64,000 nucleotides of DNA from Waterburya agarophytonicola KI4 (GTDB taxonomy: Bacteria; Cyanobacteriota; Cyanobacteriia; Cyanobacteriales; Xenococcaceae), in assembly GCF_020640915.1 (NCBI RefSeq), contig NZ_JADWDC010000004.1, positions 1 through 64,000 of the forward strand, given 5' to 3'. Shown in pieces: positions 39,801 to 49,946 of the stretch (position 1 is its first letter; the number at the start of each line of letters is the position of its first letter). The notes below the pieces were generated by a model. That model was not told the origin of the DNA. It ran no database searches and saw only the letters and a program-made list of their open reading frames with translations. Position numbers and translations under genes: made by a program.

Positions 39801-41251
39801 ACATATAATTCTTGCTCGATACTTTCTAAAATATTACCGCTGCTAATAGATATTTTGGTAATAAGTTTGTCTAAAATAAGACTAGGATTAACATGACATT
39901 GAACACCCCATTGATTCATTGAATATCCCACTTCTGCTTCTATTTCTTGCAGCAATTTTGTGGAATCTTGAAAAGTATCAAATTTATGTTTAACAAGCAG
40001 AGAAATGCTTTCATCAACCCCTGAAATATCTAGTTGACTATGAATAGTTTCTAATAAATTGTTAGCTAGTATTAAATCATCAATATAAAACTGAAGAGTC
40101 CGAATAATTCCTTGAATATCTTGTATGGCAAAAGTAAAAGCTTCAATTTGCATTTTGGCTCGATAGATATGCAAGATAGTACGAGTTAAAGAATTAATTT
40201 CTGACTGGTTAGACTCTTGACTGGCAGACTCGAAAAAGATATCAATCAATACATTATATGCTTGAAATGCTGATTTTTCTTGTTCAGTAAATTTATCTAA
40301 TTCACTTTGATATTCTTCGATAATATTCTTTAATAATGTTTCCATTGATTCTAGATGTTCTAAACAGGGTAAAGAAGCTGTTTTGAATAAAAATGAATCA
40401 ATATATTTCTTTAGTTGTTTGGCATAATTTATTCTTAAAATCTGAGCATTAGTCTCTATTTTTGTTCTAAAGCAAGAAAAATTATTTGTCTGTTCTGTAT
40501 AAAACCAGCAGTTTACTCGCTCGATTACTATATCGAGTTCGCTTTCTAGATTATCTTTATCAATCTTTTTTTCATCAATACATTTTGATATTAAATCATG
40601 AAATCTCAATTCTAATTCTTGCAGAAGATTACACTTGGAAGAATCACCTCTAATAAGAAAATTAATTAAATCTTTTTTATTACTAAAATTTATATCAAAG
40701 AAATTCAAAAAAGTATCTCCCACGAAATTATTATCTTTTATGCCATTTTTCCAGATCGTTATTATTTCTAAAGCAATAATTTTATTTATTTTTAATATTT
40801 TTTCTGATTCGTTTAATTGTATAATGCTATCGCAACTAGATAATAAATTACTGCTGTTTGTATCATACTTTGGGAAAACAGTGTATCCATTACTTACATT
40901 TTGAATTACTGATATTAAATTTGTAAGGATATTATCTTTAAATAAATATCCTCTTGCTCCAGCCATAATAGATTTTTGAACTAAAATAATATCATCTGAG
41001 CTAGTAATAATTATTACTTTAATGTAAGGATATTTGCTAATAATTTTCTTAGTAGCATTCAGACCATTCATAACTGGCATTTGAAGATCCATTAGAATTA
41101 AATCTAGATCGTTTTGTTCGGCTACAGCAATTGCCTCTAAGCCATTACTTGCAATTCTAATATCACTATCTTTAAATTTTAAGTGAGCCTGTATCTGCTC
41201 AACTAATAGAAATTGGTTTGATATTTGATCGTCAACAATTAATAATTTCAT
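39797..41251 (-). CDS. response regulator with long helical output domain
   Basis: About 484 residues from ATG 41251. The receiver domain (1-125) has MKLLIVDDQ with acidic pocket, the phospho-acceptor aspartate in LDLILMDLQMPVMNG, the switch IIITSSD and the lysine in GYLFKDN. The other 350 residues are helical with no DNA-binding or enzymatic motif, so output is probably through protein contact. No histidine kinase lies nearby. It points against the transfer genes and overlaps the end of the preceding one, and may be linked in function to the sensory-looking genes at 42743-46736. Confidence 0.8.
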   Translation of the reverse strand: MKLLIVDDQISNQFLLVEQIQAHLKFKDSDIRIASNGLEAIAVAEQNDLDLILMDLQMPVMNGLNATKKIISKYPYIKVIIITSSDDIILVQKSIMAGARGYLFKDNILTNLISVIQNVSNGYTVFPKYDTNSSNLLSSCDSIIQLNESEKILKINKIIALEIITIWKNGIKDNNFVGDTFLNFFDINFSNKKDLINFLIRGDSSKCNLLQELELRFHDLISKCIDEKKIDKDNLESELDIVIERVNCWFYTEQTNNFSCFRTKIETNAQILRINYAKQLKKYIDSFLFKTASLPCLEHLESMETLLKNIIEEYQSELDKFTEQEKSAFQAYNVLIDIFFESASQESNQSEINSLTRTILHIYRAKMQIEAFTFAIQDIQGIIRTLQFYIDDLILANNLLETIHSQLDISGVDESISLLVKHKFDTFQDSTKLLQEIEAEVGYSMNQWGVQCHVNPSLILDKLITKISISSGNILESIEQELYV

Positions 41252-41359
41252 TTTGTAGATCAAATGCTAATTACTTTATTTCATATCTATTTTTTAATGA
41301 TAGTTCAATTATCTCATTACCCTTGAACTGTTTATGATTTTTTTAAATACTCAATAGTC

Positions 41360-42484
41360 ATGAAAAGCTATAAGTTATTAAGTATATTATTAGCCTTTTG
41401 CTATTTTCTAAATAAGCCTGCAATCGCGCAAAATGTTGAAGTAAATTTATTACCAAATTTCAACGAAATTTCGTTCAAAGATCTTGATACTTTTAGAGAA
41501 GGAGGCACAATAGGTACTGAATTTAACGAACTTGTCGGTCGAGATATCTCCCGTCAGTTTAATGCAGGCGATCGCGTTGAAGATGTTTTACAACTGGGGG
41601 ATTTAGAAGCTTCTCTAGCTCCTCAAGAATTTACTTTAAATGATATTAACGATCGCCTCTTAGAACAGCCAAATGACTTTTCAATTTTACCACTTAGCGA
41701 ATTTTCTCTACTTGAAGAACAGACTCTAGAAAATTTAGTAGACGCTATCCCAGGACTAGGACAAGAGCAAGCAGCAGATATCGAACCAATTAAAGCTCTC
41801 TTAGAACAAGAAGGTTTTCGTACCGATACCAATCTTGACACCCTGGTTATTGACCAGTCAATTGCCGACCTTGAACTAAGCTCGATTGATTTAGAAAATT
41901 TTTCGGTTGATTCTATCCCTAATCTTACAGATACCCAACTGGGAAGTTTTGAAAACTTTGAACAAAGTGCAATTTCAGAAGTTCCAGGATTATCTCAAGT
42001 CCCTCTCGGCGATTTTCCTAATGGTATTCCTCTTGCTGGCACATTTATTGCGAGAATTGACTTCGTTTGGGGTGGTGCGGAAAGTGAACGTAATCGAACG
42101 ATCAGCGGTTCTTATGTTGAAGGCTTTCAAGTTCCCTGCGACTTAAATTGTGAGTATCTAGAACTAGACGATATAGAAAATATCGGGTCGACTATACAAT
42201 TACCGTTTGAAGGAAAACAATGGATTGCTGGACGAGAACATTGGGTAAAAGGCGGAACTGGATGTTTTTCAGGTTTACGCGAACCTACAGGTATACATCC
42301 ATTTGGACCCACCTTTAAGCTCGTCCTCTGGAGAACAGATGAAACTACTGACACGGCTCAAATAGTAATGTTTTTCAACATAAAAACTCAATGCGGAGAA
42401 ACACCTTATGTCATTGGTCCCATACCTTTTCCTCTAGGTTTTGTCCGAGTTAATGATTACGTATTTATTGGCGTGGGAGGCTGA
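41360..42484 (+). CDS. exported hypothetical protein of the transfer region
   Basis: A 374-residue protein with a signal peptide cut after AIAQ (about residue 24). The acidic, Leu-rich first part (residues 30-225) is probably helical repeats; the last 150 residues form a beta domain with a W-rich surface (FVWGGAESERNRTISGSYVE, GKQWIAGREHWVKGGTGCFS) and four cysteines able to form disulfides. Similar domains occur near conjugation genes in cyanobacteria, sometimes with peptidoglycan peptidases, but no catalytic motif is seen here. A role at the cell envelope during transfer is inferred. Confidence 0.6.
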   Translation: MKSYKLLSILLAFCYFLNKPAIAQNVEVNLLPNFNEISFKDLDTFREGGTIGTEFNELVGRDISRQFNAGDRVEDVLQLGDLEASLAPQEFTLNDINDRLLEQPNDFSILPLSEFSLLEEQTLENLVDAIPGLGQEQAADIEPIKALLEQEGFRTDTNLDTLVIDQSIADLELSSIDLENFSVDSIPNLTDTQLGSFENFEQSAISEVPGLSQVPLGDFPNGIPLAGTFIARIDFVWGGAESERNRTISGSYVEGFQVPCDLNCEYLELDDIENIGSTIQLPFEGKQWIAGREHWVKGGTGCFSGLREPTGIHPFGPTFKLVLWRTDETTDTAQIVMFFNIKTQCGETPYVIGPIPFPLGFVRVNDYVFIGVGG

Positions 42485-42488
42485 GGCA

Positions 42489-42734
42489 ATGGGAAAGTAC
42501 AAATCGAATAAAAATAAATTGGCTTTTATCCATCAATATGAAAACTCCGATCTTGAGACTAAGCCAGCAAAGCTTTGGCAGCAATTACAATACTCAATTA
42601 CCTATTTTATTGCCAGAATTTTCCTAAAGCGATCGCAAACTTTTTTAGCGGATTCACAAGACTTCAAACCTAAAGAAAATTCAATAAACCAAGAAACAAA
42701 GATTCAACCCAATCGTCCTATACAAAGGTCTTGA
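42489..42734 (+). CDS. small basic hypothetical protein
   Basis: An 81-residue protein from ATG 42489, four bases after the previous stop; an upstream start at 42441 lies inside that gene and is unlikely. It has a basic N-terminus, a short hydrophobic helix (LQYSITYFIARIFL) that may sit in the membrane, and a polar tail. It ends the forward transfer run. No family is recognised. Confidence 0.45.
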   Translation: MGKYKSNKNKLAFIHQYENSDLETKPAKLWQQLQYSITYFIARIFLKRSQTFLADSQDFKPKENSINQETKIQPNRPIQRS

Positions 42735-42742
42735 GTCTTGCA

Positions 42743-43387
42743 TTATGGCAATATAGTACTAGTTTGAATATGTTCGTTCTCTTCATACTTATCCTCATCT
42801 CTATAAACATACAAACAACTGCGACCAAGGCTCAACCATTCACCATCTATTGGCAAACTGGAGCAATCATAAATTTGCCCTGGAAAAACCTCTCTTCCCG
42901 AATCGTGAATTAAATTACCTGAGTACAAAATTAAAAAAACATTATTCAATAGAAAACTGCTTCCATTAACTATCCCAGGATCAAACAAAATCTGTTCTAA
43001 ACTGGACAAGTAAGGCAGTAAATTAATTTGGCTAACTAGACTATCTTTTGTTACTTCAAAATGGAGCAAAAGTAAGTTAAGGCGATTTGCTTGATAGTGA
43101 AAATATTCTGATAATGCCGAGTAACTACTGACAATATTTGAAAAACTTTTAATATCAATACTTAAAACTGAAACCTCAGCATGGCAAATTAACTTATAAT
43201 AACACCACTCTCTAACATTAAGAAAAATAGTATCTAGACCCACAAAGCTATTAGAGCAAGTCTCTATAAATTGATCGTATTCATTCAAAATTGAAACAGA
43301 ACCATCAAGGATTAAAATAATACTATCAACTTCAATATATTTATCACCTGCAAAATATTGATAGGTTGCTTTTTTCAGAAAATACAT
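42743..43387 (-). CDS. cyclic-nucleotide-binding-like protein
   Basis: A 214-residue protein with a cupin-like beta roll of the CRP type: SIILILDGSVSILNEYDQF, then FVGLDTIFLN and AEVSVLSIDIKSFSNIVSSY. There is no helix-turn-helix after it; instead a second, poorer beta roll follows (VFLILYSGNLIHDSGREVFP). The phosphate-binding cassette glycine-arginine pair of true cAMP receptors is not evident, so a ligand cannot be assumed. It lies in the reverse-strand sensory-looking group. Confidence 0.55.
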   Translation of the reverse strand: MYFLKKATYQYFAGDKYIEVDSIILILDGSVSILNEYDQFIETCSNSFVGLDTIFLNVREWCYYKLICHAEVSVLSIDIKSFSNIVSSYSALSEYFHYQANRLNLLLLHFEVTKDSLVSQINLLPYLSSLEQILFDPGIVNGSSFLLNNVFLILYSGNLIHDSGREVFPGQIYDCSSLPIDGEWLSLGRSCLYVYRDEDKYEENEHIQTSTILP

Positions 43388-43526
43388 TAAATCTTCTTCA
43401 GATAGAAGACAATTACAGGCAGAGTTTAATAATTTTTTTTTATTTCTAACGTTAAATACATACTTAGTTTAGATAAGTAACGAATAAAAAGTGTTTTTCT
43501 ATAAATTTATGTTTTTTTATAAACAA

Positions 43527-44495
43527 TCATTTTGCTTTGATTATAGAATTTTCTAGAAAACTTAGTTGAAACTCATAAAACAAACTTTGTGAAATATCAT
43601 TAATATTTATCATGAGCTTTTGTTCAAATTCTTCAACTGTTACAGAACCATTACCCCAATAGTTAATATTATGTCCAATCCACAAGTCAATCAATAATTG
43701 CTGATAATTAATATTTATTGTTTCAAAGTACATAAATATAGGTATAGAAATCAATTTAATAGAGCATTTATTTTTTAAAGATTTTTCGACGTTAGTTAAA
43801 AACAAAAATGACTTTTGAGCAGAATTATAATAGGCTTGAGTAATCTGCAATAATTTTAGTACAAGTTTACTTAAAACTAAATCTCTTTCTTTTTTAAATT
43901 TGAATTGAAATAATAGATTAAGAGCATTCCAAACGTTTTGCTGCTCGGATTTGAAATCTTTAGAACTTGAAAGATTTATGCAAGCTTGATTTACAGATTT
44001 AATTTTTTTAGCAAGAATAGACTTATTATCTTCAAATTTTCTTCTTTGGAATAGTAATAGTTTTGAAACACCTTTTAAAAAATTTATTACGTTACCTGGA
44101 CTTACTTTTTGTAAATCATCAGCAATATATTGTTCCAAGCGATCGCAATATTTATTCTCTAATAAGGTTGATATATCCTTAATTTTATCTAGAACAATAT
44201 TAGAAAATTCTCTATCTAACTTTTGTTTTAAAATACTATAACTATCTACTAGGCTGGACTTTTGCTTAATTTCATTAAAACAATTTTTAAATGTATCCCA
44301 AATATTATCAAAATCATCTAAATTACTTAGTTCAACTAAAGTTACTATTTTCTCAAAGTTTGCCTTTACAGATGTCCTTGTTTTTAACTGATTTATAATC
44401 TCTTGTGCCATCCATAATTTCCAATTATCTATTAACTTCTGTGATGGTTGTAAAATTAAGTCTTGAGCCTGATTATTCAAATTATTGTCTTTCAT
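43527..44495 (-). CDS. helical hypothetical protein
   Basis: A 322-residue soluble protein predicted to be almost entirely helical, Lys/Ile/Leu-rich with no catalytic motif. Its composition resembles the output part of the response regulator at 39797 (both have long runs of amphipathic helices with F/L/I repeats), so the two may interact, but no clear alignment was found. It is the last gene of a three-gene reverse operon with the two solute-binding proteins (22-base gap). Confidence 0.45.
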   Translation of the reverse strand: MKDNNLNNQAQDLILQPSQKLIDNWKLWMAQEIINQLKTRTSVKANFEKIVTLVELSNLDDFDNIWDTFKNCFNEIKQKSSLVDSYSILKQKLDREFSNIVLDKIKDISTLLENKYCDRLEQYIADDLQKVSPGNVINFLKGVSKLLLFQRRKFEDNKSILAKKIKSVNQACINLSSSKDFKSEQQNVWNALNLLFQFKFKKERDLVLSKLVLKLLQITQAYYNSAQKSFLFLTNVEKSLKNKCSIKLISIPIFMYFETININYQQLLIDLWIGHNINYWGNGSVTVEEFEQKLMININDISQSLFYEFQLSFLENSIIKAK

Positions 44496-44517
44496 TTCAA
44501 TTAGTCATCGATAGTAG

Positions 44518-45786
44518 TTATTGTTGGAATTGAACTCTGTAATTGGCTATTGGCAATAAACCTACTCGCTCGATTTTGTTTTTACCTTCTATTCCATTGA
44601 GATAATTTACATAAAACAATCCCGCTTTTTGGTCTAACGTGCCATCCTCTCTTAAAACGATAAATATTCTGCGCGTTAATGGATATCTGCCACTTTTAAA
44701 GTCAGCAATATTTAATTCATTATTTACGGTAGGACTAACATAATCTGAGGAGCTACCGTCACCCAAATCAAACATTTTGATTAGTTGCTGATTTTTGACT
44801 ATGGTAGCTGAAGCAAAAGAGATAGATCCTGGAGTACTAATTACCTTTCTCAAAGCCTGAGTGTAGTTAGCTGTATACTCGGTTGAAACAGAAAGTTTTT
44901 GAGTATTGTTGGTTATACCAAGCATCTGTAAGTCTTCGTTCTGAACAACTACTGGTACTATTGGCAAATCTTCAATATTGGGATCGATATTGTGCCAATT
45001 ATCTATTTCTCCTAAAAATATTTTTAATAACTGCTCTCTGTTTAGCTGCTTGGTATTTACTTGTTTATTGCCATAAACTACTACACCATCTAAAGCAATT
45101 GGTATTTGCTTTAAATTGATATTACGTAATTTAGCAATTTTATATTCTTCGTCTGTCAAAGGACGTTCATTGTAAGCAAAACTAAGTTCGCCATCAATCA
45201 ACATCCTAATACCATTAAACGAACTGTAGTCTTGATTTAGAGGCTTGGTATAGCGTAACTCGTAACCTGAATATTTCGTTTCAATTAAACCATTTATACC
45301 CGAAGCTACTAATGGAGCAAAAATTGGTGCGCCTCCGTAACTAAATAATCCTTGAGGTACTTCTATTGGTTCTATTTTCTTAGTTTTTTCTGCTTCAGGC
45401 TTAACTAAATTCTGGTTTGGTCGTATGACAAAATAATAATTTACCCATAACATCAGCCCCAAAGCAACGAAAAATAAACCAAGTAAATTAAGAGGTTTTT
45501 GTAATTCTCGTAGATTAGAATTTACATTTTGGTTGCTTATCTGACTAAGAAAACTATTTTTCCATCTTTTAGAATAGCTCTTAATAGATGAACCAAAAGA
45601 ATTTTTAGATGATATATTTTTAGCTTTACTAAAAGCACTATGAGTGTTTGGTAGAATTCTTGCTTCATCCTTGTCTAACAAGGTTGTCTCACAAAGCAAA
45701 CATGATGTTGTATGACCTTCATTCATATCATACTTACATTTTGGACAGGTTTTGTATTTCGTCGAACTGTTTTTGGAATTTGCCAT
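44518..45786 (-). CDS. membrane-tethered PstS-like solute-binding protein with N-terminal zinc ribbon
   Basis: A 422-residue protein from ATG 45786. The cytosolic N-terminus has a four-cysteine zinc ribbon (CPKC and CLLC, residues about 14-33), followed by a transmembrane helix (LLGLFFVALGLMLWVNYYFV, about 100-119). The periplasmic part is a type II solute-binding fold like PstS (IFAPLVASGINGLIETKYSG, LSFAYNERPLTDEEY, KIFLGEIDNWHNIDP, STPGSISFASATIV). With no permease or ATPase nearby, a sensory role for an anion ligand is more likely than import. It lies 23 bases after the NMT1-like gene. Confidence 0.75.
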   Translation of the reverse strand: MANSKNSSTKYKTCPKCKYDMNEGHTTSCLLCETTLLDKDEARILPNTHSAFSKAKNISSKNSFGSSIKSYSKRWKNSFLSQISNQNVNSNLRELQKPLNLLGLFFVALGLMLWVNYYFVIRPNQNLVKPEAEKTKKIEPIEVPQGLFSYGGAPIFAPLVASGINGLIETKYSGYELRYTKPLNQDYSSFNGIRMLIDGELSFAYNERPLTDEEYKIAKLRNINLKQIPIALDGVVVYGNKQVNTKQLNREQLLKIFLGEIDNWHNIDPNIEDLPIVPVVVQNEDLQMLGITNNTQKLSVSTEYTANYTQALRKVISTPGSISFASATIVKNQQLIKMFDLGDGSSSDYVSPTVNNELNIADFKSGRYPLTRRIFIVLREDGTLDQKAGLFYVNYLNGIEGKNKIERVGLLPIANYRVQFQQ

Positions 45787-45809
45787 CACTGTACATAATT
45801 TATAAGCAG

Positions 45810-46736
45810 CTAACCATTTTCTCGAACAGATTGTGCCAATACTCCTGTCTCAGTAGCTTCAGATCTCTTGACTATCTGAATTTGATTTTGAAATAGCTGC
45901 AATCGGTCTACTTGTATTCCTGTATGTTTAGCAATGATTTTGTAAGCTTCATCAGGATGCTTTTGCATAAAATTTAATGCCTGAAACCAAACTTTAGTTA
46001 ATTCTTCAATTAATTCTGGTTGATTTTGGGCAATTTCTTCTGTCACCACAAGCATTCTGGCAATTTCTCGCGGAAATGCTTTAGACGAAATTAGTTCGTG
46101 TGAACCTTTTCTAGAAAACGCAGTTATAGAGTAGGGTGGAAAAGTAATTACGCCATCTATTTCATCGTTTACTGCAAAAGCAGCTGAGGCTGAACCAGTT
46201 TCTAAATTTACAATTTCAAGATCGTTAGTTGAAATATTGGATTGATTAGAAGCAAGAATTAAGCTTAATAGATGATTGTTAAAAGTTGCAGATTCTGCAA
46301 TGATTCTTTTACCTCTAAGGTCGTCAATCTTGCCTATACCGTTTCTAACAATCAACTTATCTTCACCATCAGAATAGGTGTTTAAAAGCACTCCTACTTT
46401 CCCTTTGATAGCTTTTGGGGAAGTTGCCAGAGCATCTTCAATCATTTGGGAATTACCATCAATAAAGCCTGTGTTTAGATCTCCGACTGAATCTGAATAA
46501 TTGTCGTACCATTTTAATTCTGCATTAATCCCATTTCTTCTTAATAGATCTCGCTCTTCTACAATTATCCAGGGCCACCAACTAGGAGAGTTGCTGTACC
46601 CAATTACTGCTGGTGGGGAAATTGAGGTTAAAGTTCCTCGTTCCATTCCCCTTGTGACAATAAATGTTAGCAGGAGCGCAATTGCAGTCAACCAAGTTAA
46701 ATTTTGCATGCTAAAAAATTTTCGTCCCGATCGCAT
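45810..46736 (-). CDS. NMT1/SsuA-like solute-binding protein with signal anchor
   Basis: A 308-residue protein. The N-terminal hydrophobic helix (LTWLTAIALLLTFIVTRGME) has no lipobox or clear cleavage site, so it is probably anchored. The rest is a periplasmic binding fold of the nitrate/taurine/thiamine-precursor type (WWPWIIVEERDLLRRNGINA, LRGKRIIAESATFNNHLLSL, AFAVNDEIDGVITFPPYS). It heads a reverse operon with the zinc-ribbon PstS-like protein and a helical protein. No ABC permease is present, which again favours sensing. Confidence 0.75.
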   Translation of the reverse strand: MRSGRKFFSMQNLTWLTAIALLLTFIVTRGMERGTLTSISPPAVIGYSNSPSWWPWIIVEERDLLRRNGINAELKWYDNYSDSVGDLNTGFIDGNSQMIEDALATSPKAIKGKVGVLLNTYSDGEDKLIVRNGIGKIDDLRGKRIIAESATFNNHLLSLILASNQSNISTNDLEIVNLETGSASAAFAVNDEIDGVITFPPYSITAFSRKGSHELISSKAFPREIARMLVVTEEIAQNQPELIEELTKVWFQALNFMQKHPDEAYKIIAKHTGIQVDRLQLFQNQIQIVKRSEATETGVLAQSVRENG

Positions 46737-46994
46737 CTCAGCACCTATGCACCTATATTAAGCTGTATATAGCAAATAACACTTAAAAAGCTTTATCCGC
46801 AAAGAAATCTGCGAGCAGTTTATCTACACTTTTGCTCTTTTGAAATTTGGAGAAAACCTTTGAATATGTGCAGCCTATCATGATTTTCGATTCAAATCAA
46901 AATAAATCGTTTTTTTGACTATTTTAGATAGTTAGATTTGTAATTAATAACTTTATATAGAAAAGGGTGAGAACGTAAATAACCTCAATACGAC

Positions 46995-49946
46995 CTACGC
47001 GACCTTTAATTCCGTTTCCACTTCCTTTGTTTCACGAGATAACCAATATTCAAAAACCTTTGAGCGTCGATCGAGGTAAACCTCACACCCTTTATAAACT
47101 CGTTGTTTAGAAGAGCGATCGCCACGCCAACATTTGAATTCTAATTTTAAGCCCAATTTCTTGAGTATTCTCTGAGCTACAGCGATCGCACTATCTTTTT
47201 CAGGATTGATAGTAACTCCTAATATTGTTTTAATATCGAACCGCATTTTAATTGCTCGATCTAGAAAGTCAGCTAGACTCGTTTTACAAAATTCTGCTTC
47301 ATTGTCGAGAAATTGTTCAATCCCAATAACCTGCAAAGCCATAATTTGTGTTGATAAAGTTCGTTTATTAATATCTGGCTTGAAAGCACTACCTTGACCT
47401 TGTTCTTTGATCCGAGCCAGGGATTTGCGATCTCTTTCTGGTAGATGCTGATTGCCAAGAGTGAGATAATAATGAAGCTGCAATTGAGGATACCAGCCAT
47501 TATCGTCTTTTTCTACTAACTCTGGCGTAACTTCAATGCCATATCTTTTGCTCAAAATTCCTTTTCTTTGGGATAATCGTTCGGCTTCGGTTTTCGCTTT
47601 CTTGTTTTTAAGTTCTTCTAACTGTTTCTCTGTAACAATAGAGGCATCTGAGACTTTGTAACGGAACTTGAGATAATTCTGCTCGCACACTTGGAAAACT
47701 TCTTGCCGAATAACATTAGCATTTTCAATATCTTCTTCTTGATGACTAGATAATTCATAGCCTTCAGATAGAAGTTTTGTCAGAATTGAGTCTCGATAAC
47801 TATTTTTACCAGCATTAACAATACAAGCTCTTTTACCCCAGCCCAGGAGGGATTCAGGAGAAAAATTAATCTCAAGGTCATCAAAATCCGAAATAGAGGC
47901 TTGTTGTAGTAGTAAGATATTGGCTTTCGTTAGCTTATGCTGCGATTTGAGTAAGGCTTTGACGGAAGTCGAACCATTTCCTATCCGATTTCCTTTGGCG
48001 GTTGTTTTTATCCAAATATGACGGGGTACATCGTCTCTAACTCTTTCGACGGTTTGGCAAACCGCATCAACAGTTTGAACTCCTTGAGCGATCGCCCAAA
48101 CAGAACTAAAATGCTGTTTCAAATTAATCGATACACCAGTTTCGATTACAGGAGAAGCGATTGCAATATCGTAGCCATTGAGAATACAGTCTAGATTTGC
48201 CATGCAGCCCACCGCTGGATGTCCTGGTTCTGATACTGAATCGCGATCAATTCTAATAATTCGCAGATGGGGAAATTTTTCTGTTAACAAGATTTCTAAA
48301 TTAATCGATCCCCATTTACTTTTTGCTTTTTGACCAGTGGTTTGAATAAAAACTTTATTACCTCGTTCGATCTCTTTAACTAATGCAGCAATCAAATCGC
48401 GAGGATCGCTTCCAGTGTAAGGAATTAATTTACGGCTAACTTTTGAACGATAAACGTTTTGGGCTACCCAAGTATGTACTGGAAAACCAATCAAATTACT
48501 GACATAATCAAGGGCAATAGCAGATAAATCAGCATCGCTTAAATAAATCTGTCCCCCAGAAGTAATTACCGTTTTGAGTAATCTTTGGAAATTTTCAATA
48601 ATTTCTACTCGATTATCTTGGCAGGTAGAGCTATCTAACAAATGCCAAATTACTTGTTCGGCTTCGTCTAAAATTACTACAGCTTCCGACCAATCTTCGG
48701 GATTAAAATTAGCTTGGGAATTTGGATGTAAGGAGTCGATACAAAGCCCATAGCCTAGTATTCCCCTAGTTTCAGAATTTCTGACTTCTTCTATATGGTC
48801 AACGCCAAATCTAGCGCACAATGCCTTAGCAAGCTGGATTCTATGGGTAATAATTAAAACTGGCTTGCCTTTGAAAATCAACCGTCGCACTATGCGAGAT
48901 AACCATTCAGTTTTCCCCGTATTTTTAGGTGATTTTAAGCCAATGAGTTGAGCAGTTTCGGTTGGGATCAAATTTTCACTGAGATACCTTTGATTAATTA
49001 TTAGCGGTTGATATTTGGAGATGTCTAATAAAGCTGAAAGTTTGAAGTTTGATAAAGACTCTCTTTTCTTGTAGCGAGAATTAAAGTATTCAATTCCTCT
49101 GGCTGCGATTAGGTCGTCTACCCCTTTTTCTGGGCGATCCCAGGTAATGATACTTACCGCAGATCCTTGAAGTTGAAGTAATGTTCCTGTTTTAGAGATC
49201 GCAGTACGGACATTTTTGACTGTAGAAGGTTTAGTATCGCGATCGAAACAGAAGATTAACTCTCGTCCTCCTTGAGCAAATATCTGTAATTGAGGAATAA
49301 GATAGGCGTTACCGCTTTTCCTATTCCATTGGTCCTTTGGCTGACGATAACCATTAAAAATTCCTGGTAAGGCGATAGCAACATATTCGGCGGTGAGAAT
49401 TGCCCCTGCTTTTTTAGCACCTTCGGTGATGATAATGGGAATTTTGGAATGAGCTACGATCCATGCCCAGAAACCCAATGCCCTTCCTTGAGCCGTAACT
49501 ACGATGTTTTCTGGTAATGAGACATCATAACGATTAGCGATCGCTTGCCAGAGGTCAAGAGGAACTTTGAGGGCAAAGATTTCTGTGGGGACGTTTTTCG
49601 GTGGCTCATACTTAATGAATTTCTCTTTGTATTGAGAGGTATCGAATCCTTTTCCACTCTTCTCTTGATAGCGATAGGGAATATCTGGTTTAAATTGACC
49701 CCACTCAGATTCAAATCCAGTTAAGACATCTACACCGCTACACCACCAGCCACCTTCTTCTATGTGAGTGTATCTTTTAAGTATTTTGTCTCTGATTCTG
49801 CCATCGTTACGGCGATCGCTATCTGGTAATGCATAAAGTAAGCGATCGTATGGTTCAAAATCTTTGAGTGAAACGACATTCAAGTCGATCAGACTTTGGC
49901 TAACAGCCGAATTTAACCATTCTTGCTGATGTCTTTCTAAAACCAC
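46995..49946 (-). CDS. plasmid replication protein, CyRepA1 type (primase-helicase)
   Basis: A 983-residue protein starting with GTG 49946, supported by GGAG seven bases upstream. The N-terminal part includes a toprim-like (DUF3854) region: IPIIITEGAKKAGAIL and LIFCFDRDTKPSTVKN. A helicase part follows, with Walker A SPKNTGKTEWLSR (about 335) and the DEAE-type box VVILDEAEQVIWHL (about 430), then a motif-VI-like arginine region. Proteins with this architecture replicate small and large cyanobacterial plasmids such as those of Synechocystis. It is the best candidate initiator here. The origin is probably in the adjacent spacer. Confidence 0.85.
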   Translation of the reverse strand: MVLERHQQEWLNSAVSQSLIDLNVVSLKDFEPYDRLLYALPDSDRRNDGRIRDKILKRYTHIEEGGWWCSGVDVLTGFESEWGQFKPDIPYRYQEKSGKGFDTSQYKEKFIKYEPPKNVPTEIFALKVPLDLWQAIANRYDVSLPENIVVTAQGRALGFWAWIVAHSKIPIIITEGAKKAGAILTAEYVAIALPGIFNGYRQPKDQWNRKSGNAYLIPQLQIFAQGGRELIFCFDRDTKPSTVKNVRTAISKTGTLLQLQGSAVSIITWDRPEKGVDDLIAARGIEYFNSRYKKRESLSNFKLSALLDISKYQPLIINQRYLSENLIPTETAQLIGLKSPKNTGKTEWLSRIVRRLIFKGKPVLIITHRIQLAKALCARFGVDHIEEVRNSETRGILGYGLCIDSLHPNSQANFNPEDWSEAVVILDEAEQVIWHLLDSSTCQDNRVEIIENFQRLLKTVITSGGQIYLSDADLSAIALDYVSNLIGFPVHTWVAQNVYRSKVSRKLIPYTGSDPRDLIAALVKEIERGNKVFIQTTGQKAKSKWGSINLEILLTEKFPHLRIIRIDRDSVSEPGHPAVGCMANLDCILNGYDIAIASPVIETGVSINLKQHFSSVWAIAQGVQTVDAVCQTVERVRDDVPRHIWIKTTAKGNRIGNGSTSVKALLKSQHKLTKANILLLQQASISDFDDLEINFSPESLLGWGKRACIVNAGKNSYRDSILTKLLSEGYELSSHQEEDIENANVIRQEVFQVCEQNYLKFRYKVSDASIVTEKQLEELKNKKAKTEAERLSQRKGILSKRYGIEVTPELVEKDDNGWYPQLQLHYYLTLGNQHLPERDRKSLARIKEQGQGSAFKPDINKRTLSTQIMALQVIGIEQFLDNEAEFCKTSLADFLDRAIKMRFDIKTILGVTINPEKDSAIAVAQRILKKLGLKLEFKCWRGDRSSKQRVYKGCEVYLDRRSKVFEYWLSRETKEVETELKVA

